This document shows, one piece after another, positions 7,115 through 14,141 of a DNA stretch of 14,210 nt. Below the pieces are notes generated by a model. The model had not been told where the DNA came from. It saw only the letters and a program-made list of their open reading frames with translations, and did not search any database. Every line of letters starts with the position of its first letter. The stretch's first letter is position 1. Origin of the DNA: Lentisphaeria bacterium. Lineage in GTDB: Bacteria; Verrucomicrobiota; Lentisphaeria; JABSQK01; UBA12247. The stretch covers positions 1-14,210 of the forward strand of contig DMTJ01000499.1 in the NCBI GenBank assembly GCA_003477185.1, given 5' to 3'. Both the position numbers and the translations under genes were made by a program.

Positions 7115-10100
7115 CTACTCGTCGCGCAATGCAGACAGCAATCGGCCAGAAAGCGCCCACCTTGTCGCGGCCATCACGGAGAGGACTCCGACCGCGGCGA
7201 GTGTAGCCAATAGACTCAGGATTGCAGCAACGGGCACGTGCATACCTGGGGCGGCAAGAGTTGGCGACACCGCCACTAGCGCGCTGACCGAGCCCAATAG
7301 CAGCCCCAACGCTAGCAACAGCCAATGCTCACCCAGCACCATGCTCCTGAGCGCCTTGCGGCTGTAGCCTACAGCGCGCAGCAGCGCGAGCTCGCTGCGC
7401 CGTTCCAGGACGTTGCGCAACACCAGCGCGCCCAACCCCAGCGTGCCGAGGACCACGCCCAGCCCGCCAAGAATCATAAAAATGCGCAGGTAAGCCGCCT
7501 CTACCGAATGAAACTCCTGCAGGCGCGTCAGCGCCGGAGTCAGCGCCAGACCAAATCGCTCCAAGCGCGCAGGCAAACGCTCCGCCTGCCCTTCCCTCCC
7601 TTGCAGCACATCAACAAGAACCATCCGATAGCCAGGTTCGGAAGGAAATCGAGTTGCGAAGTTCGCATGTGAAATCAGCACCGTCCCTTGCAAGATCGTA
7701 AGCGGCGACGGCAACTGCCCCACCAGCCGAACCCGAAACTCCGCACCACTCTCGTCCCGATAGACCAGCTCATCGCCTTGCTCTACGTCCACCTTCTTGC
7801 GCAAGGTCCACATTGCGGTGTTCGCATCGCCCACCAGGCCGGGCATCACGTTCGGCCCCAGGTCCAGATTCAGCAGCTGCCACAGCTCATCGTCCGGCGA
7901 AGGAACAAAGGCTCCGCGAGATGCCAGCGGCTCGACTGGCACGCCCAACAGGCGGGGAGACTGCGCGCGGTTGAGATTAAAACAGCTGGCGTCATCGCCA
8001 TCACGCACCTTGCAGGAGATAAAATTCAGGCTGTCTTCCAGCCGAAACGTCTCTTGTGCCTGCGCCGACTCCAGCGGATCAGGAAACGGCAATGTGGCTT
8101 CGCCGATAAAGGCAAAGCCGCCGGTCCCGGACGAGCGCTGGTGCGCATACCGCGCCAGATCCTGCTGCATGCTTGAGACCGCGATCACCAGAAATGTGCC
8201 ACTGGCCAGCAGCACCACGGCGGTGAGACTCCGGGCACGTCGCCGAGTGCTGTTTCGAAGCCCGAGCGCCAGACTGGTCAGGCGCTCTCGGCCACGCTGG
8301 TCAAGCCTCACCAGCAGAAACCGTGCAGCGCACAGCCCGCTCATGAGTAACAGAAAGCCTGCGCCAAAGAATACGTAGACCGCGTGCTGCCCTGCCCCGC
8401 TGAGCCCAAAGCCCACGCAGCCCAGCGCCCCCAGAAAACACCCCCAGCCAGCCACTTGAATCCAACGCCCGGCCGCTGCCGCCTGGTCCACCTGCCAGCT
8501 CCCAGCGAGCAACGCTCGCGGCTCCCGACGCAGCAGTTTGCGCAGCGTCAGAGCCATCGCCAGCAGCGCACAGATCACTGTGACCAAGAAGCCGATGAGC
8601 AAGGTCGCAGGCTCCAGATGAAACACCACCGGCGTCCCAGCAACGGCTCCCTGCCAATTCCCGGTAAGCCCAGCCAGCAGCGCCTTCGTCACCCCGATCC
8701 CAGCGATGCTGCCTAAGCCAGCCCCCAGCACCGCGGAGACACTCGCCTCGCCCAGCAGCACCAGCGCCACCTGAGGCCGCGGCCAGCCGACTCCCAACAA
8801 AATTCCAATCTCCTCCGCACGCTGCTGAATCCCGAACACAAACATCAGCGCAGTCAGCATCAGCGCCGAGGCAATCAAGAAAAAGCTTAACGAGACAAAC
8901 AACTCACCAAAGCTCATCGCCTCATCCACTGCTCGTAACGCCAACTCGCGAACCGGCACAAAAAACAAACCGAGCGCGGAGGCAGACAGCGCCGAAGTCA
9001 GCTCGCGTTGCAGATCCTCGATCTGAAGCTCCGTGCCCGGATAGCGGACCGCGGAGGTATTGCCGAAACGGTTAGCCCACATCTCGCGCCCGGCCTCCAG
9101 CGTGACAGCCAGCTTCGGCGTCTCCCGATAGCGTTCCCAATACGCCTCATTCGCCTCATCCTCGAGGGCAGCCTCATCCATTGGCATTCCGACATCCCAG
9201 TCGCTACAACTGTCGACATCGGTCAAGCCCGGAAACTCCGGCATCCGGTCTCGCTCCGTCATGAACTGCGACATTGGCAAGATGCTGTGCACCGAGAACT
9301 CACGCGTCCGTTCCTCAAACTTCCCGCTTGGCAAAAGCTCGTAGTAGGCAACCGCGATCGTGTCCCCCACCTCGGCGTCTACCTGAGTCGCCAGCCATTG
9401 ATTGATCACAGCGTGGTCGTCCTCCAAGTCTTCTGGCACCAGGCTCAGTGCGGAGTTCGCACTTGGCGTTGCGGAGATCGCAAATGAATATGGGGTAGAC
9501 TTCTCGCCCAGAGAGATCTTGTTCACGAGGTACGCCAGCGTCCCCACAGCACCCTCCCCAAGCATCGCCGCGGTGGCCGTCGCCGGCGTGAGGAACACCC
9601 GCTCGCTCTCGAGCTGCAAGCCCCCATCGCAAGGGCGCAGACTGACGCCCACATCTGCCAGCTTCCAGCTGAGGTCCAACCCGTCCTGCAGCGGCACAGT
9701 CCGGTTCTCCGGGCCGCCCGTAAGCAGCGTATTGACCTTGCCAACTAAGCCCGCAGTTTGCTGCAGCCAGGCAAGATCCACAAAAATATTGTACGGCGCG
9801 ATCTGATTCGCAGCCAGGCTGAAACGCCCGAATTCTTGATCGGACAGCACCGCGCTTACCCCGAACGTGCCCCGCCTGGTCAATTTCTCACTGCGCGCAG
9901 CCAGCGGCGCATCGCGCGGCATCAGGCTTGGCCGGCTGATGCGCAGCGATACCTCTTGCCCAGCAGCGATTTCCAGCCGCTCGGCGAGGTTGCGGCTGAC
10001 AGCTGCGGAGTCCGCAGTGATCGTCGGCGCCGGCCCTGGAGACAGCGCCCAGAATCGTGCGTCTACGCCAATCACCTGCACGTGATTCAGCTGACGACGC

Positions 10101-10402
10101 TCGCCCGCTTCATCCTCCACCAACACGACCCCGTGCATGGTAAGAGCTGGCACTACCGGCTCCCTCAGGGTCGCACTCAGGCGCGCTGCCAGTCCCCCAT
10201 CGACATAGTGACCGTGCGTGACCATCGCCGCGTCCACCTGCCCCAGCCGCTGCAGGGCGAACAACCGCAGGCTGTGGCGCACGGAGTCGCCAACCAGCAA
10301 GCTGCCCACGAGCATCGCCGCAGCCACAGCCGTCCCCAGAATGATCGCTGCGTGGCTCCGCCAGTAGTGCCGAAAACCGCGAAGGGCATAACGCGTACGC
10401 AT
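7115..10402 (-). CDS. FtsX/MacB-family ABC transporter permease (large, two-module)
   Basis: The 1095-aa inner-membrane protein begins MRTRYALRGFRHYWRSHAAI with a first membrane helix (about 18-40), then a large extracytoplasmic domain. An FtsX-like three-helix block follows at about 490-625 (SLSFFLIASALMLTALMFVF, AEEIGILLGVGWPRPQVALV). Two further membrane segments come at about 645-695, another near 725-740 (LTAVVLLASGTFLVIAVSS), then a second periplasmic domain and a C-terminal FtsX block (about 970-1090, with ERRSELALLRAVGYSRKAL). The duplicated layout matches the big permeases that pair with a LolD/MacB-type ATPase and move lipids, lipoproteins or peptides mechanically rather than import solutes; the cargo is unknown. 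The ATG overlaps the ATPase stop as TGATG, so the two are translationally coupled. Three copies of the 13-bp palindrome lie inside the gene (7655, 9449, 10004), each read in frame as A-N/D-F/S-A. Confidence 0.88.
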   Translation of the reverse strand: MRTRYALRGFRHYWRSHAAIILGTAVAAAMLVGSLLVGDSVRHSLRLFALQRLGQVDAAMVTHGHYVDGGLAARLSATLREPVVPALTMHGVVLVEDEAGERRQLNHVQVIGVDARFWALSPGPAPTITADSAAVSRNLAERLEIAAGQEVSLRISRPSLMPRDAPLAARSEKLTRRGTFGVSAVLSDQEFGRFSLAANQIAPYNIFVDLAWLQQTAGLVGKVNTLLTGGPENRTVPLQDGLDLSWKLADVGVSLRPCDGGLQLESERVFLTPATATAAMLGEGAVGTLAYLVNKISLGEKSTPYSFAISATPSANSALSLVPEDLEDDHAVINQWLATQVDAEVGDTIAVAYYELLPSGKFEERTREFSVHSILPMSQFMTERDRMPEFPGLTDVDSCSDWDVGMPMDEAALEDEANEAYWERYRETPKLAVTLEAGREMWANRFGNTSAVRYPGTELQIEDLQRELTSALSASALGLFFVPVRELALRAVDEAMSFGELFVSLSFFLIASALMLTALMFVFGIQQRAEEIGILLGVGWPRPQVALVLLGEASVSAVLGAGLGSIAGIGVTKALLAGLTGNWQGAVAGTPVVFHLEPATLLIGFLVTVICALLAMALTLRKLLRREPRALLAGSWQVDQAAAAGRWIQVAGWGCFLGALGCVGFGLSGAGQHAVYVFFGAGFLLLMSGLCAARFLLVRLDQRGRERLTSLALGLRNSTRRRARSLTAVVLLASGTFLVIAVSSMQQDLARYAHQRSSGTGGFAFIGEATLPFPDPLESAQAQETFRLEDSLNFISCKVRDGDDASCFNLNRAQSPRLLGVPVEPLASRGAFVPSPDDELWQLLNLDLGPNVMPGLVGDANTAMWTLRKKVDVEQGDELVYRDESGAEFRVRLVGQLPSPLTILQGTVLISHANFATRFPSEPGYRMVLVDVLQGREGQAERLPARLERFGLALTPALTRLQEFHSVEAAYLRIFMILGGLGVVLGTLGLGALVLRNVLERRSELALLRAVGYSRKALRSMVLGEHWLLLALGLLLGSVSALVAVSPTLAAPGMHVPVAAILSLLATLAAVGVLSVMAATRWALSGRLLSALRDE
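7655..7667. repeat. Iterated palindrome copy 1 (TGCGAAGTTCGCA)
   Basis: Six-base arms around one central base. It lies inside the permease gene and is read on the minus strand as A-N-F-A. Confidence 0.75.
9449..9461. repeat. Iterated palindrome copy 2 (TGCGGAGTTCGCA)
   Basis: One arm position is a G:T mismatch, otherwise symmetric. It lies in the permease gene and is read as A-N-S-A. A weaker relative (TGCGGAGATCGCA, 9470-9482) follows after 8 bp. Confidence 0.7.
10004..10016. repeat. Iterated palindrome copy 3 (TGCGGAGTCCGCA)
   Basis: Perfect arms. It lies in the N-terminal periplasmic domain of the permease and is read as A-D-S-A on the minus strand. Confidence 0.75.
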
Positions 10403-11067
10403 CAAGCGTGGAGCGTCCCGTCACGCAACGTGAGCACGCGGCCCATTCGCTCCGCCAAGTCCGCTGCGTGCGTGACCACGACCAGGGTTAGGCCCATCTC
10501 CCGATTCAGCGACACCAGCAAGTCACCAATCGCAGCGGAAGAATCGTGATCCAGCGATCCCGTCGGCTCGTCTGCCAGCAACAACGCAGGTTGGTTAATG
10601 AGAGCACGCACCACCGCGACCCGCTGGCATTCCCCGCCGGACAACTGCGCCGGTCGATACGCCAACCGATGGTCCAACCGGACCTGCGCGAGCAGCTCCT
10701 GCGCTCGTTCCCGTGCGCCCTCCCCTGACCGCGCCGGTACAGTCGGGATGAGTACATTCTCGAGCACTGAGAGGTGCGGGAGCAGATGGTGCCGTTGAAA
10801 GACAAAGCCGATCTTGCGGCAGCGCGTTGCTGCCCGCTGCTCCTCTGACCAGCCCGCACACGACTCGCCCTCGAGCGACACGGATCCAGTCGTGGCCTGA
10901 TCAAGCAAGCCCACGATGTTCAACAGCGTGCTCTTGCCGCAGCCGGATGGCCCCATGATCGCAACGGTCTCCCCAGGGTCAATCGAGAGGTCAACTCCAC
11001 TCAGAATCTGCTGCTCACTCTGCGGATACTGCTTCGTAACCTGCGTCGTCTCTAGAATCGCAGGCAC
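10402..11067 (-). CDS. ABC transporter ATPase, LolD/MacB type
   Basis: This is the cytoplasmic motor for the FtsX-family permease encoded directly downstream. From the GTG at 11067 (221 aa) it shows Walker A GPSGCGKST (39-47), a Q-loop (FVFQ, Gln91), the signature LSGGECQRV (142-150), Walker B ALLLADEPTGSLD (161-173) and the switch His200 (VVTH). Spacing and length are typical of the LolD/MacB/o228 subgroup. The GTG was chosen because PAILETTQVTKQYP is where the family begins; it lies 2 nt after the TGA of the thioredoxin-fold gene. The in-frame GTG at 11124 would add residues antiparallel to nothing conserved. No good Shine-Dalgarno site is visible, so translation is probably coupled to the upstream gene. 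Confidence 0.92.
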   Translation of the reverse strand: MPAILETTQVTKQYPQSEQQILSGVDLSIDPGETVAIMGPSGCGKSTLLNIVGLLDQATTGSVSLEGESCAGWSEEQRAATRCRKIGFVFQRHHLLPHLSVLENVLIPTVPARSGEGARERAQELLAQVRLDHRLAYRPAQLSGGECQRVAVVRALINQPALLLADEPTGSLDHDSSAAIGDLLVSLNREMGLTLVVVTHAADLAERMGRVLTLRDGTLHA

Positions 11068-11069
11068 GA

Positions 11070-11651
11070 TCAGACCAGATCGCAGGCGTCCGCAGGCATC
11101 CAGTGCCGCTCCTTGCCCCACCACTTGACGTTGCAGCCGATCGGGTTCGTCTTGGGCACAGTCACTTCCTGGCCCGCCAGCACGGCGTCTACGGCATCAC
11201 GCAGCTCATTAGTAGTTGCCTCAGAGGCGACCCGCGGCTGATCATCCATACGACCTGTATAGCGCAGTTTACGGTCTGCATCAAACACGTAGTAGTGCGG
11301 AGTTCGCAACGCCCCATAGGCCGTGGCTACGTCCTGGCTATCGTCGCGCAGGTACGGGAATGGGAAGTTCAAATCCTCCGCGCGGTGCTGCATGTGCTCC
11401 ATCGAATCGGTCGGGTGGCCGTCGGTTTCGTTCGAGTTGATCGAGACGAACGCCACGCCCTTGGCTGCGTAGCCCGCAGAAAACGCGATCATGCGCTCCT
11501 CGGAGCCGGTGACAAAGGGACAATGATTGCAGGAAAACACCATCACCAGCACGGCTTGGTCTGCGAAGTTCGCAAGTGAGTAATTCTTGCCATCGGTGCC
11601 AGGCAGTGAAAAGTCCGGCGCCGTCTCGCCGAGATCCAGAGTAAAGGCCAT
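11070..11651 (-). CDS. Thioredoxin-fold (AhpC/TSA-like, Cys-x-x-Cys) protein
   Basis: The 193-aa protein begins MAFTLDLGETAPDFSLPGTDGK, the standard opening of the AhpC/TSA-Redoxin group. A CNHCP motif follows (Cys41, Cys44) after the strand AVLVMVFS, then GVAFVSINSNE, and a cis-Pro strand RTPHYYVFD. It ends with a conserved PIGCNVKW segment containing another Cys. The overall pattern matches the thioredoxin-family proteins annotated in many marine bacteria as redoxins; a thiol oxidoreductase or peroxidase role is inferred, and no partner is visible. There is no signal peptide, so it should be cytoplasmic. The ATG at 11651 has a GGAG 7 nt upstream; longer in-frame starts up to 11804 add unrelated sequence. 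Two palindrome copies lie inside: at 11562 (A-N-F-A) and 11296 (L-R-T-P, directly at the cis-Pro strand). Confidence 0.85.
   Translation of the reverse strand: MAFTLDLGETAPDFSLPGTDGKNYSLANFADQAVLVMVFSCNHCPFVTGSEERMIAFSAGYAAKGVAFVSINSNETDGHPTDSMEHMQHRAEDLNFPFPYLRDDSQDVATAYGALRTPHYYVFDADRKLRYTGRMDDQPRVASEATTNELRDAVDAVLAGQEVTVPKTNPIGCNVKWWGKERHWMPADACDLV
11296..11308. repeat. Iterated palindrome copy 4 (TGCGGAGTTCGCA)
   Basis: It lies in the redoxin gene and is read in a different frame from most copies, as L-R-T-P, where the proline is the likely cis-Pro of the thioredoxin fold. Confidence 0.7.
11562..11574. repeat. Iterated palindrome copy 5 (TGCGAAGTTCGCA)
   Basis: Perfect arms, identical to copy 1. 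It lies in the redoxin gene just before the strand that leads to Cys41 and is read as A-N-F-A. Confidence 0.75.
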
Positions 11652-12071
11652 CGTTGTTCTCCGTGAAGGTCTTGCGTGAGTACATGTGCGGAAAACTACT
11701 GCCGACCATCGCATATACAACGGACGCCAGACCAACAGCTGTTGGCGAGGCGATAAAGTGCGCCCCAAGCGGTACGAGGCGGTGCTGACAAATTCTTCCG
11801 CCACACCGTAGGGCTAGCAGTGCATACTCAACATGGTGCCCCCAGAGCAGCGCTGATTCTTCTTTTCTTTTTTGGGGGATGCAAATCTTGTATGCCTCGG
11901 AAAGGCGCGACCTCCAGCACTCCCGGCCGCGTACCATGTTCTAGCCATGGGCACGGGCAAGGGAGATACAGAAGAGTCCGAATCGTAATTGCACCTCCAA
12001 CCGCTGCTGGCGAGCTGCAACGCAGGTGATACGGGTAAAGACTTTTCAGAAATCCAGGCAGAGAACTAGGC
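11652..12071. promoter_or_regulatory. Divergent intergenic region between the redoxin operon and wecB
   Basis: These 420 bp separate two divergently transcribed units and must hold both promoters. I see no convincing protein or structural RNA. Visible items are a perfect 14-bp palindrome (11732-11745), a TATATG hexamer on the minus strand near 11714 that could serve as a -10 for the redoxin gene, and a pyrimidine-rich tract on the plus strand at about 11857-11873 that ends in GGGGG. No -35 match with good spacing was found for either direction, so promoter positions are not assigned. Confidence 0.4.
11732..11745. promoter_or_regulatory. Perfect 14-bp palindrome, possible operator
   Basis: CCAACAGCTGTTGG is fully self-complementary and lies about 80 bp upstream of the redoxin start codon in a noncoding region. 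Its form would suit a dimeric regulator. Only one copy is present, so this is a suggestion from symmetry and location only. Confidence 0.3.
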
Positions 12072-13172
12072 ATGGCCCAACAGTCACATATTCTGACCGT
12101 AGTCGGCGCACGGCCACAATTCATTAAAGCCGCCGTAATCAGCCGCGCCGTCGCGCAGACCCCCGCCTTGCGCGAGACGATCATCCATACCGGCCAACAC
12201 TATGACGACAACATGTCGCGCGTGTTCTTTGATGAGCTGGAGATTCCCGCCCCAGGCTTCAACCTCGGCGTTGGCAGCGGCTCGCACGGCGCCCAAACCG
12301 GCGAGATGCTGGCACAGCTCGACGCGCTTTACCAGGAGCAGAAGCCGGACTTTGTCCTGCTATATGGCGACACCAACTCCACCTTGGCAGGCGCCCTGGC
12401 CGCGGCCAAACTGCACATCCCGGTTGCCCACGTCGAGGCAGGCCTACGCTCCTTTAACCGCCGCATGCCCGAAGAAGTGAATCGCGTCCTGACCGATCAC
12501 GTCTCGGACCTGCTGTTCTGTCCGACCCAACCTGCCGTAGACAATCTCCTCGCTGAGGGTATTACCAATGGCGTCAGCCTCGTCGGCGACGTCATGTATG
12601 ACAGCACCTTGTTCTCGCAGCAGAAAGCTACCGAGCGTATCGAGCGAGTGCTGGGGCCACTGGGCGTCCAGCCCAAGAGCTATCAGATTGCCACGGTTCA
12701 CCGCGCCGAGAATGTTGCGGACTCCGCAAAACTCGCTGCGATCTTCGCAGCGATGGACGAGATTTCCACGCCTGAAGCGCCAACGCTGCTGCCGTTGCAT
12801 CCAGGCTGTCGCCGCGCGCTCGAAACCCACGGCATCGTGCCAGGCCAGAATGTGCGATTACTAGATCCACAATCCTATCTTGACATGGTCGCACTGCTGT
12901 CTCAGGCGCGCCTCGCCCTGACCGACTCGGGTGGCCTGCAGAAAGAAGCGGCTATCTTCGATGTGCCCTGTGTGACGCTGCGAGACGAAACCGAGTGGGT
13001 CGAGACTGTCGAAGCAGGTCGAAACTGCGTGGTCGGTGCTGCCACTGTGCGCATCGTCGAAGCCGCCCAAGCCTATCTGCGCGCCGGCATCCCTCCCTGG
13101 ACGCCGCCGTACGGATCCGGCAATGCAGGTACGCTCATCTGCGAGCAATTGGTGGCCACCTGTGCCCGCTGA
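12072..13172 (+). CDS. wecB: UDP-N-acetylglucosamine 2-epimerase (non-hydrolysing)
   Basis: The enzyme interconverts UDP-GlcNAc and UDP-ManNAc in the cytoplasm, feeding ManNAc or ManNAcA into surface polysaccharides. The 366-aa length is normal. In order it shows VGARPQFIKAAVISRAV (11-27), the HTGQHYDDNMS nucleotide loop, YGDTNSTLAGALAA with Asp100, HVEAGLRSFNRRMPEEVNR with Glu122 and Glu134/135, and VHRAENV with His210. Near the C-terminus it has TDSGGLQKEA and RDETEWVETVEAG, which bind UDP and the allosteric substrate. These acidic residues and the His match the catalytic set of E. coli WecB. The Shine-Dalgarno site is weak. No other polysaccharide gene lies in the window. A palindrome copy at 12716 encodes ADSA immediately after HRAENV. 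The next gene, an RNA methyltransferase, starts within or just after the stop codon region. Confidence 0.95.
   Translation: MAQQSHILTVVGARPQFIKAAVISRAVAQTPALRETIIHTGQHYDDNMSRVFFDELEIPAPGFNLGVGSGSHGAQTGEMLAQLDALYQEQKPDFVLLYGDTNSTLAGALAAAKLHIPVAHVEAGLRSFNRRMPEEVNRVLTDHVSDLLFCPTQPAVDNLLAEGITNGVSLVGDVMYDSTLFSQQKATERIERVLGPLGVQPKSYQIATVHRAENVADSAKLAAIFAAMDEISTPEAPTLLPLHPGCRRALETHGIVPGQNVRLLDPQSYLDMVALLSQARLALTDSGGLQKEAAIFDVPCVTLRDETEWVETVEAGRNCVVGAATVRIVEAAQAYLRAGIPPWTPPYGSGNAGTLICEQLVATCAR
12715..12729. repeat. Iterated palindrome copy 6 (TTGCGGACTCCGCAA)
   Basis: Perfect 7-bp arms around a central C, so inverted relative to the other copies. It lies in wecB directly after the HRAENV motif and is read as A-D-S-A. 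Confidence 0.8.
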
Positions 13173-13176
13173 CGAC

Positions 13177-13977
13177 TTGGTTTTGCGGAGTCCGCAAAAC
13201 CCAAAAGTAAAAGACGCCGTTAAGCTACGGAATCGCCGCCATCGTGACCGCACAGACCGCACGCTCATCGAAGGCTATCGTGAGCTGCGCCAGGCGCTGA
13301 CGCACGGGATTCGCCCAGAAAGCCTGTTCTACTGCCCGGAGTATTTCTTGGGCGACAACGAGGCTGAACTGCTGCGGCTTGCGGAGTCCGCAGGCGCGCG
13401 GCTACTGCAGACCGACACACGGGTATTCGATCGGCTTTCGTGCCGCGAGCGCCCGGACGGCCTGCTCGGCATTGCCCCACTGATGGGACGCGAGCTGGCT
13501 GAGATGCCGACTGGCGACCCGCCGTTTTTACTGATTGCCGAGGCGATCGAGAAGCCGGGAAATCTGGGCGCGATTCTGCGTTCAGCCGACGGCGCGGGGG
13601 CAGACGGCGTGATCGTCTGCGATCGCACCACCGACATCAACAATCCAAATGTCGTGCGCGCGAGCATCGGCACACTATTCTCGGTCCCAGTTGCGGAGTC
13701 CGCAACCGTCGATGTGCTGGCCTGGCTGCGGGAGCGCGGCATTCGCTCGGTAGCAGCAACACCTGCGGCGACCAAGCACCACTGGGAAGTGGATATGACC
13801 GGACCGATTGCGGTGGTCGTCGGCAGCGAGCAGTACGGGCTCACGGATGCTTGGTTGGAGGCGGCAGATGAATCAGTACGCATCCCAATGCTCGGCGCTG
13901 CCGACTCCCTGAATGTAGCGACAGCTGCGACCTTGATGGTCTACGAGGTGGTCCGCCAGAGAATGGCACAAGCTTGA
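13177..13977 (+). CDS. SpoU/TrmH-family RNA 2'-O-methyltransferase
   Basis: This SAM-dependent enzyme of the SPOUT class methylates a ribose in rRNA or tRNA. From the TTG at 13177 (266 aa), an N-terminal substrate-binding domain opens with RSPQNPKVKDAVKLRNRRHR and LIEGYRELRQAL. The trefoil-knot domain follows, with EKPGNLGAILRSAD (125-138), NPNVVRASIGTLFSVP (156-171), VVGSEQYGL (214-222) and IPMLGAADSLNVATAATLMV (236-255). It is closest in style to TsnR/RlmB-like 23S rRNA methylases, but the target base is not decidable. The start is uncertain: TTG 13177 fits the family alignment best (three residues before the conserved S-x-x-N-P), while GTG 13162 and ATG 13123 lie in frame inside wecB. No Shine-Dalgarno site favours any of them. 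The probable start lies beside the largest palindrome copy, and two more copies (13380, 13692) are read as A-E-S-A. Confidence 0.88.
   Translation: MVLRSPQNPKVKDAVKLRNRRHRDRTDRTLIEGYRELRQALTHGIRPESLFYCPEYFLGDNEAELLRLAESAGARLLQTDTRVFDRLSCRERPDGLLGIAPLMGRELAEMPTGDPPFLLIAEAIEKPGNLGAILRSADGAGADGVIVCDRTTDINNPNVVRASIGTLFSVPVAESATVDVLAWLRERGIRSVAATPAATKHHWEVDMTGPIAVVVGSEQYGLTDAWLEAADESVRIPMLGAADSLNVATAATLMVYEVVRQRMAQA
13179..13201. repeat. Iterated palindrome copy 7, extended, at the wecB/methyltransferase junction
   Basis: This is the longest copy, with perfect 11-bp arms (GGTTTTGCGGA and its complement) around one central G. It begins 7 bp after the wecB stop. As RNA it can form a hairpin at the probable start of the methyltransferase gene. 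It also codes for V-L-R-S-P-Q-N, including the conserved S-x-x-N of that family. Confidence 0.8.
13380..13392. repeat. Iterated palindrome copy 8 (TGCGGAGTCCGCA)
   Basis: Perfect arms. It lies in the N-terminal domain of the methyltransferase and is read as A-E-S-A. Confidence 0.75.
13690..13706. repeat. Iterated palindrome copy 9 (GTTGCGGAGTCCGCAAC)
   Basis: Perfect 8-bp arms. It lies in the knot domain of the methyltransferase, in the segment after the LFSVP motif, and is read as V-A-E-S-A-T. Confidence 0.78.
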
Positions 13978-14013
13978 TTCGTACCGCGTGCAGCGTGAAA
14001 GTGCCATCCGGTG

Positions 14014-14124
14014 CTACCTGAACCGAGCCCCGTTGATGAAGACGCGACGGGCGTCGTCTAAGGGCGGCTGGCCGTGGAGGAGGAGTGCAACGAAGAAAAG
14101 AAGGATGGAACCACTAAATTTCAC
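14014..14124 (-). CDS. Possible 36-aa ORF with hydrophobic N-terminus (unrecognised)
   Basis: From a GTG at 14124 the minus strand reads MKFSGSILLFFVALLLHGQP and then PLDDARRVFINGARFR before a TAG. It has a hydrophobic helix (residues 7-16) followed by a short polar tail, so it could be a small membrane peptide, the relic of a longer exported protein, or part of a dispersed intergenic repeat. No Shine-Dalgarno site is clear because the start lies within the 10-bp repeats. I do not recognise a family. Confidence 0.25.
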   Translation of the reverse strand: MKFSGSILLFFVALLLHGQPPLDDARRVFINGARFR

Positions 14125-14141
14125 TAATCTTCACTAACTCC
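14112..14141. repeat. Three 10-bp direct repeats (CACTAAnnnn)
   Basis: CACTAA occurs at 14112, 14122 and 14132 with an exact 10-bp period: CACTAAATTT, CACTAATCTT, CACTAACTCC. The unit is close to one helical turn. It lies in noncoding DNA downstream of the methyltransferase gene. Confidence 0.6.

Noticed and set aside
11652..11804. Longer start for the redoxin gene
   Set aside because: The upstream residues do not resemble the family; the ATG at 11651 has a GGAG at good spacing and the standard opening motif.
11839..11878. Possible stem CCCCCA...TGGGGG with pyrimidine tract
   Set aside because: The arms are only 6 bp with a 28-base loop and no T-run follows, so it is not a convincing terminator or structured RNA.
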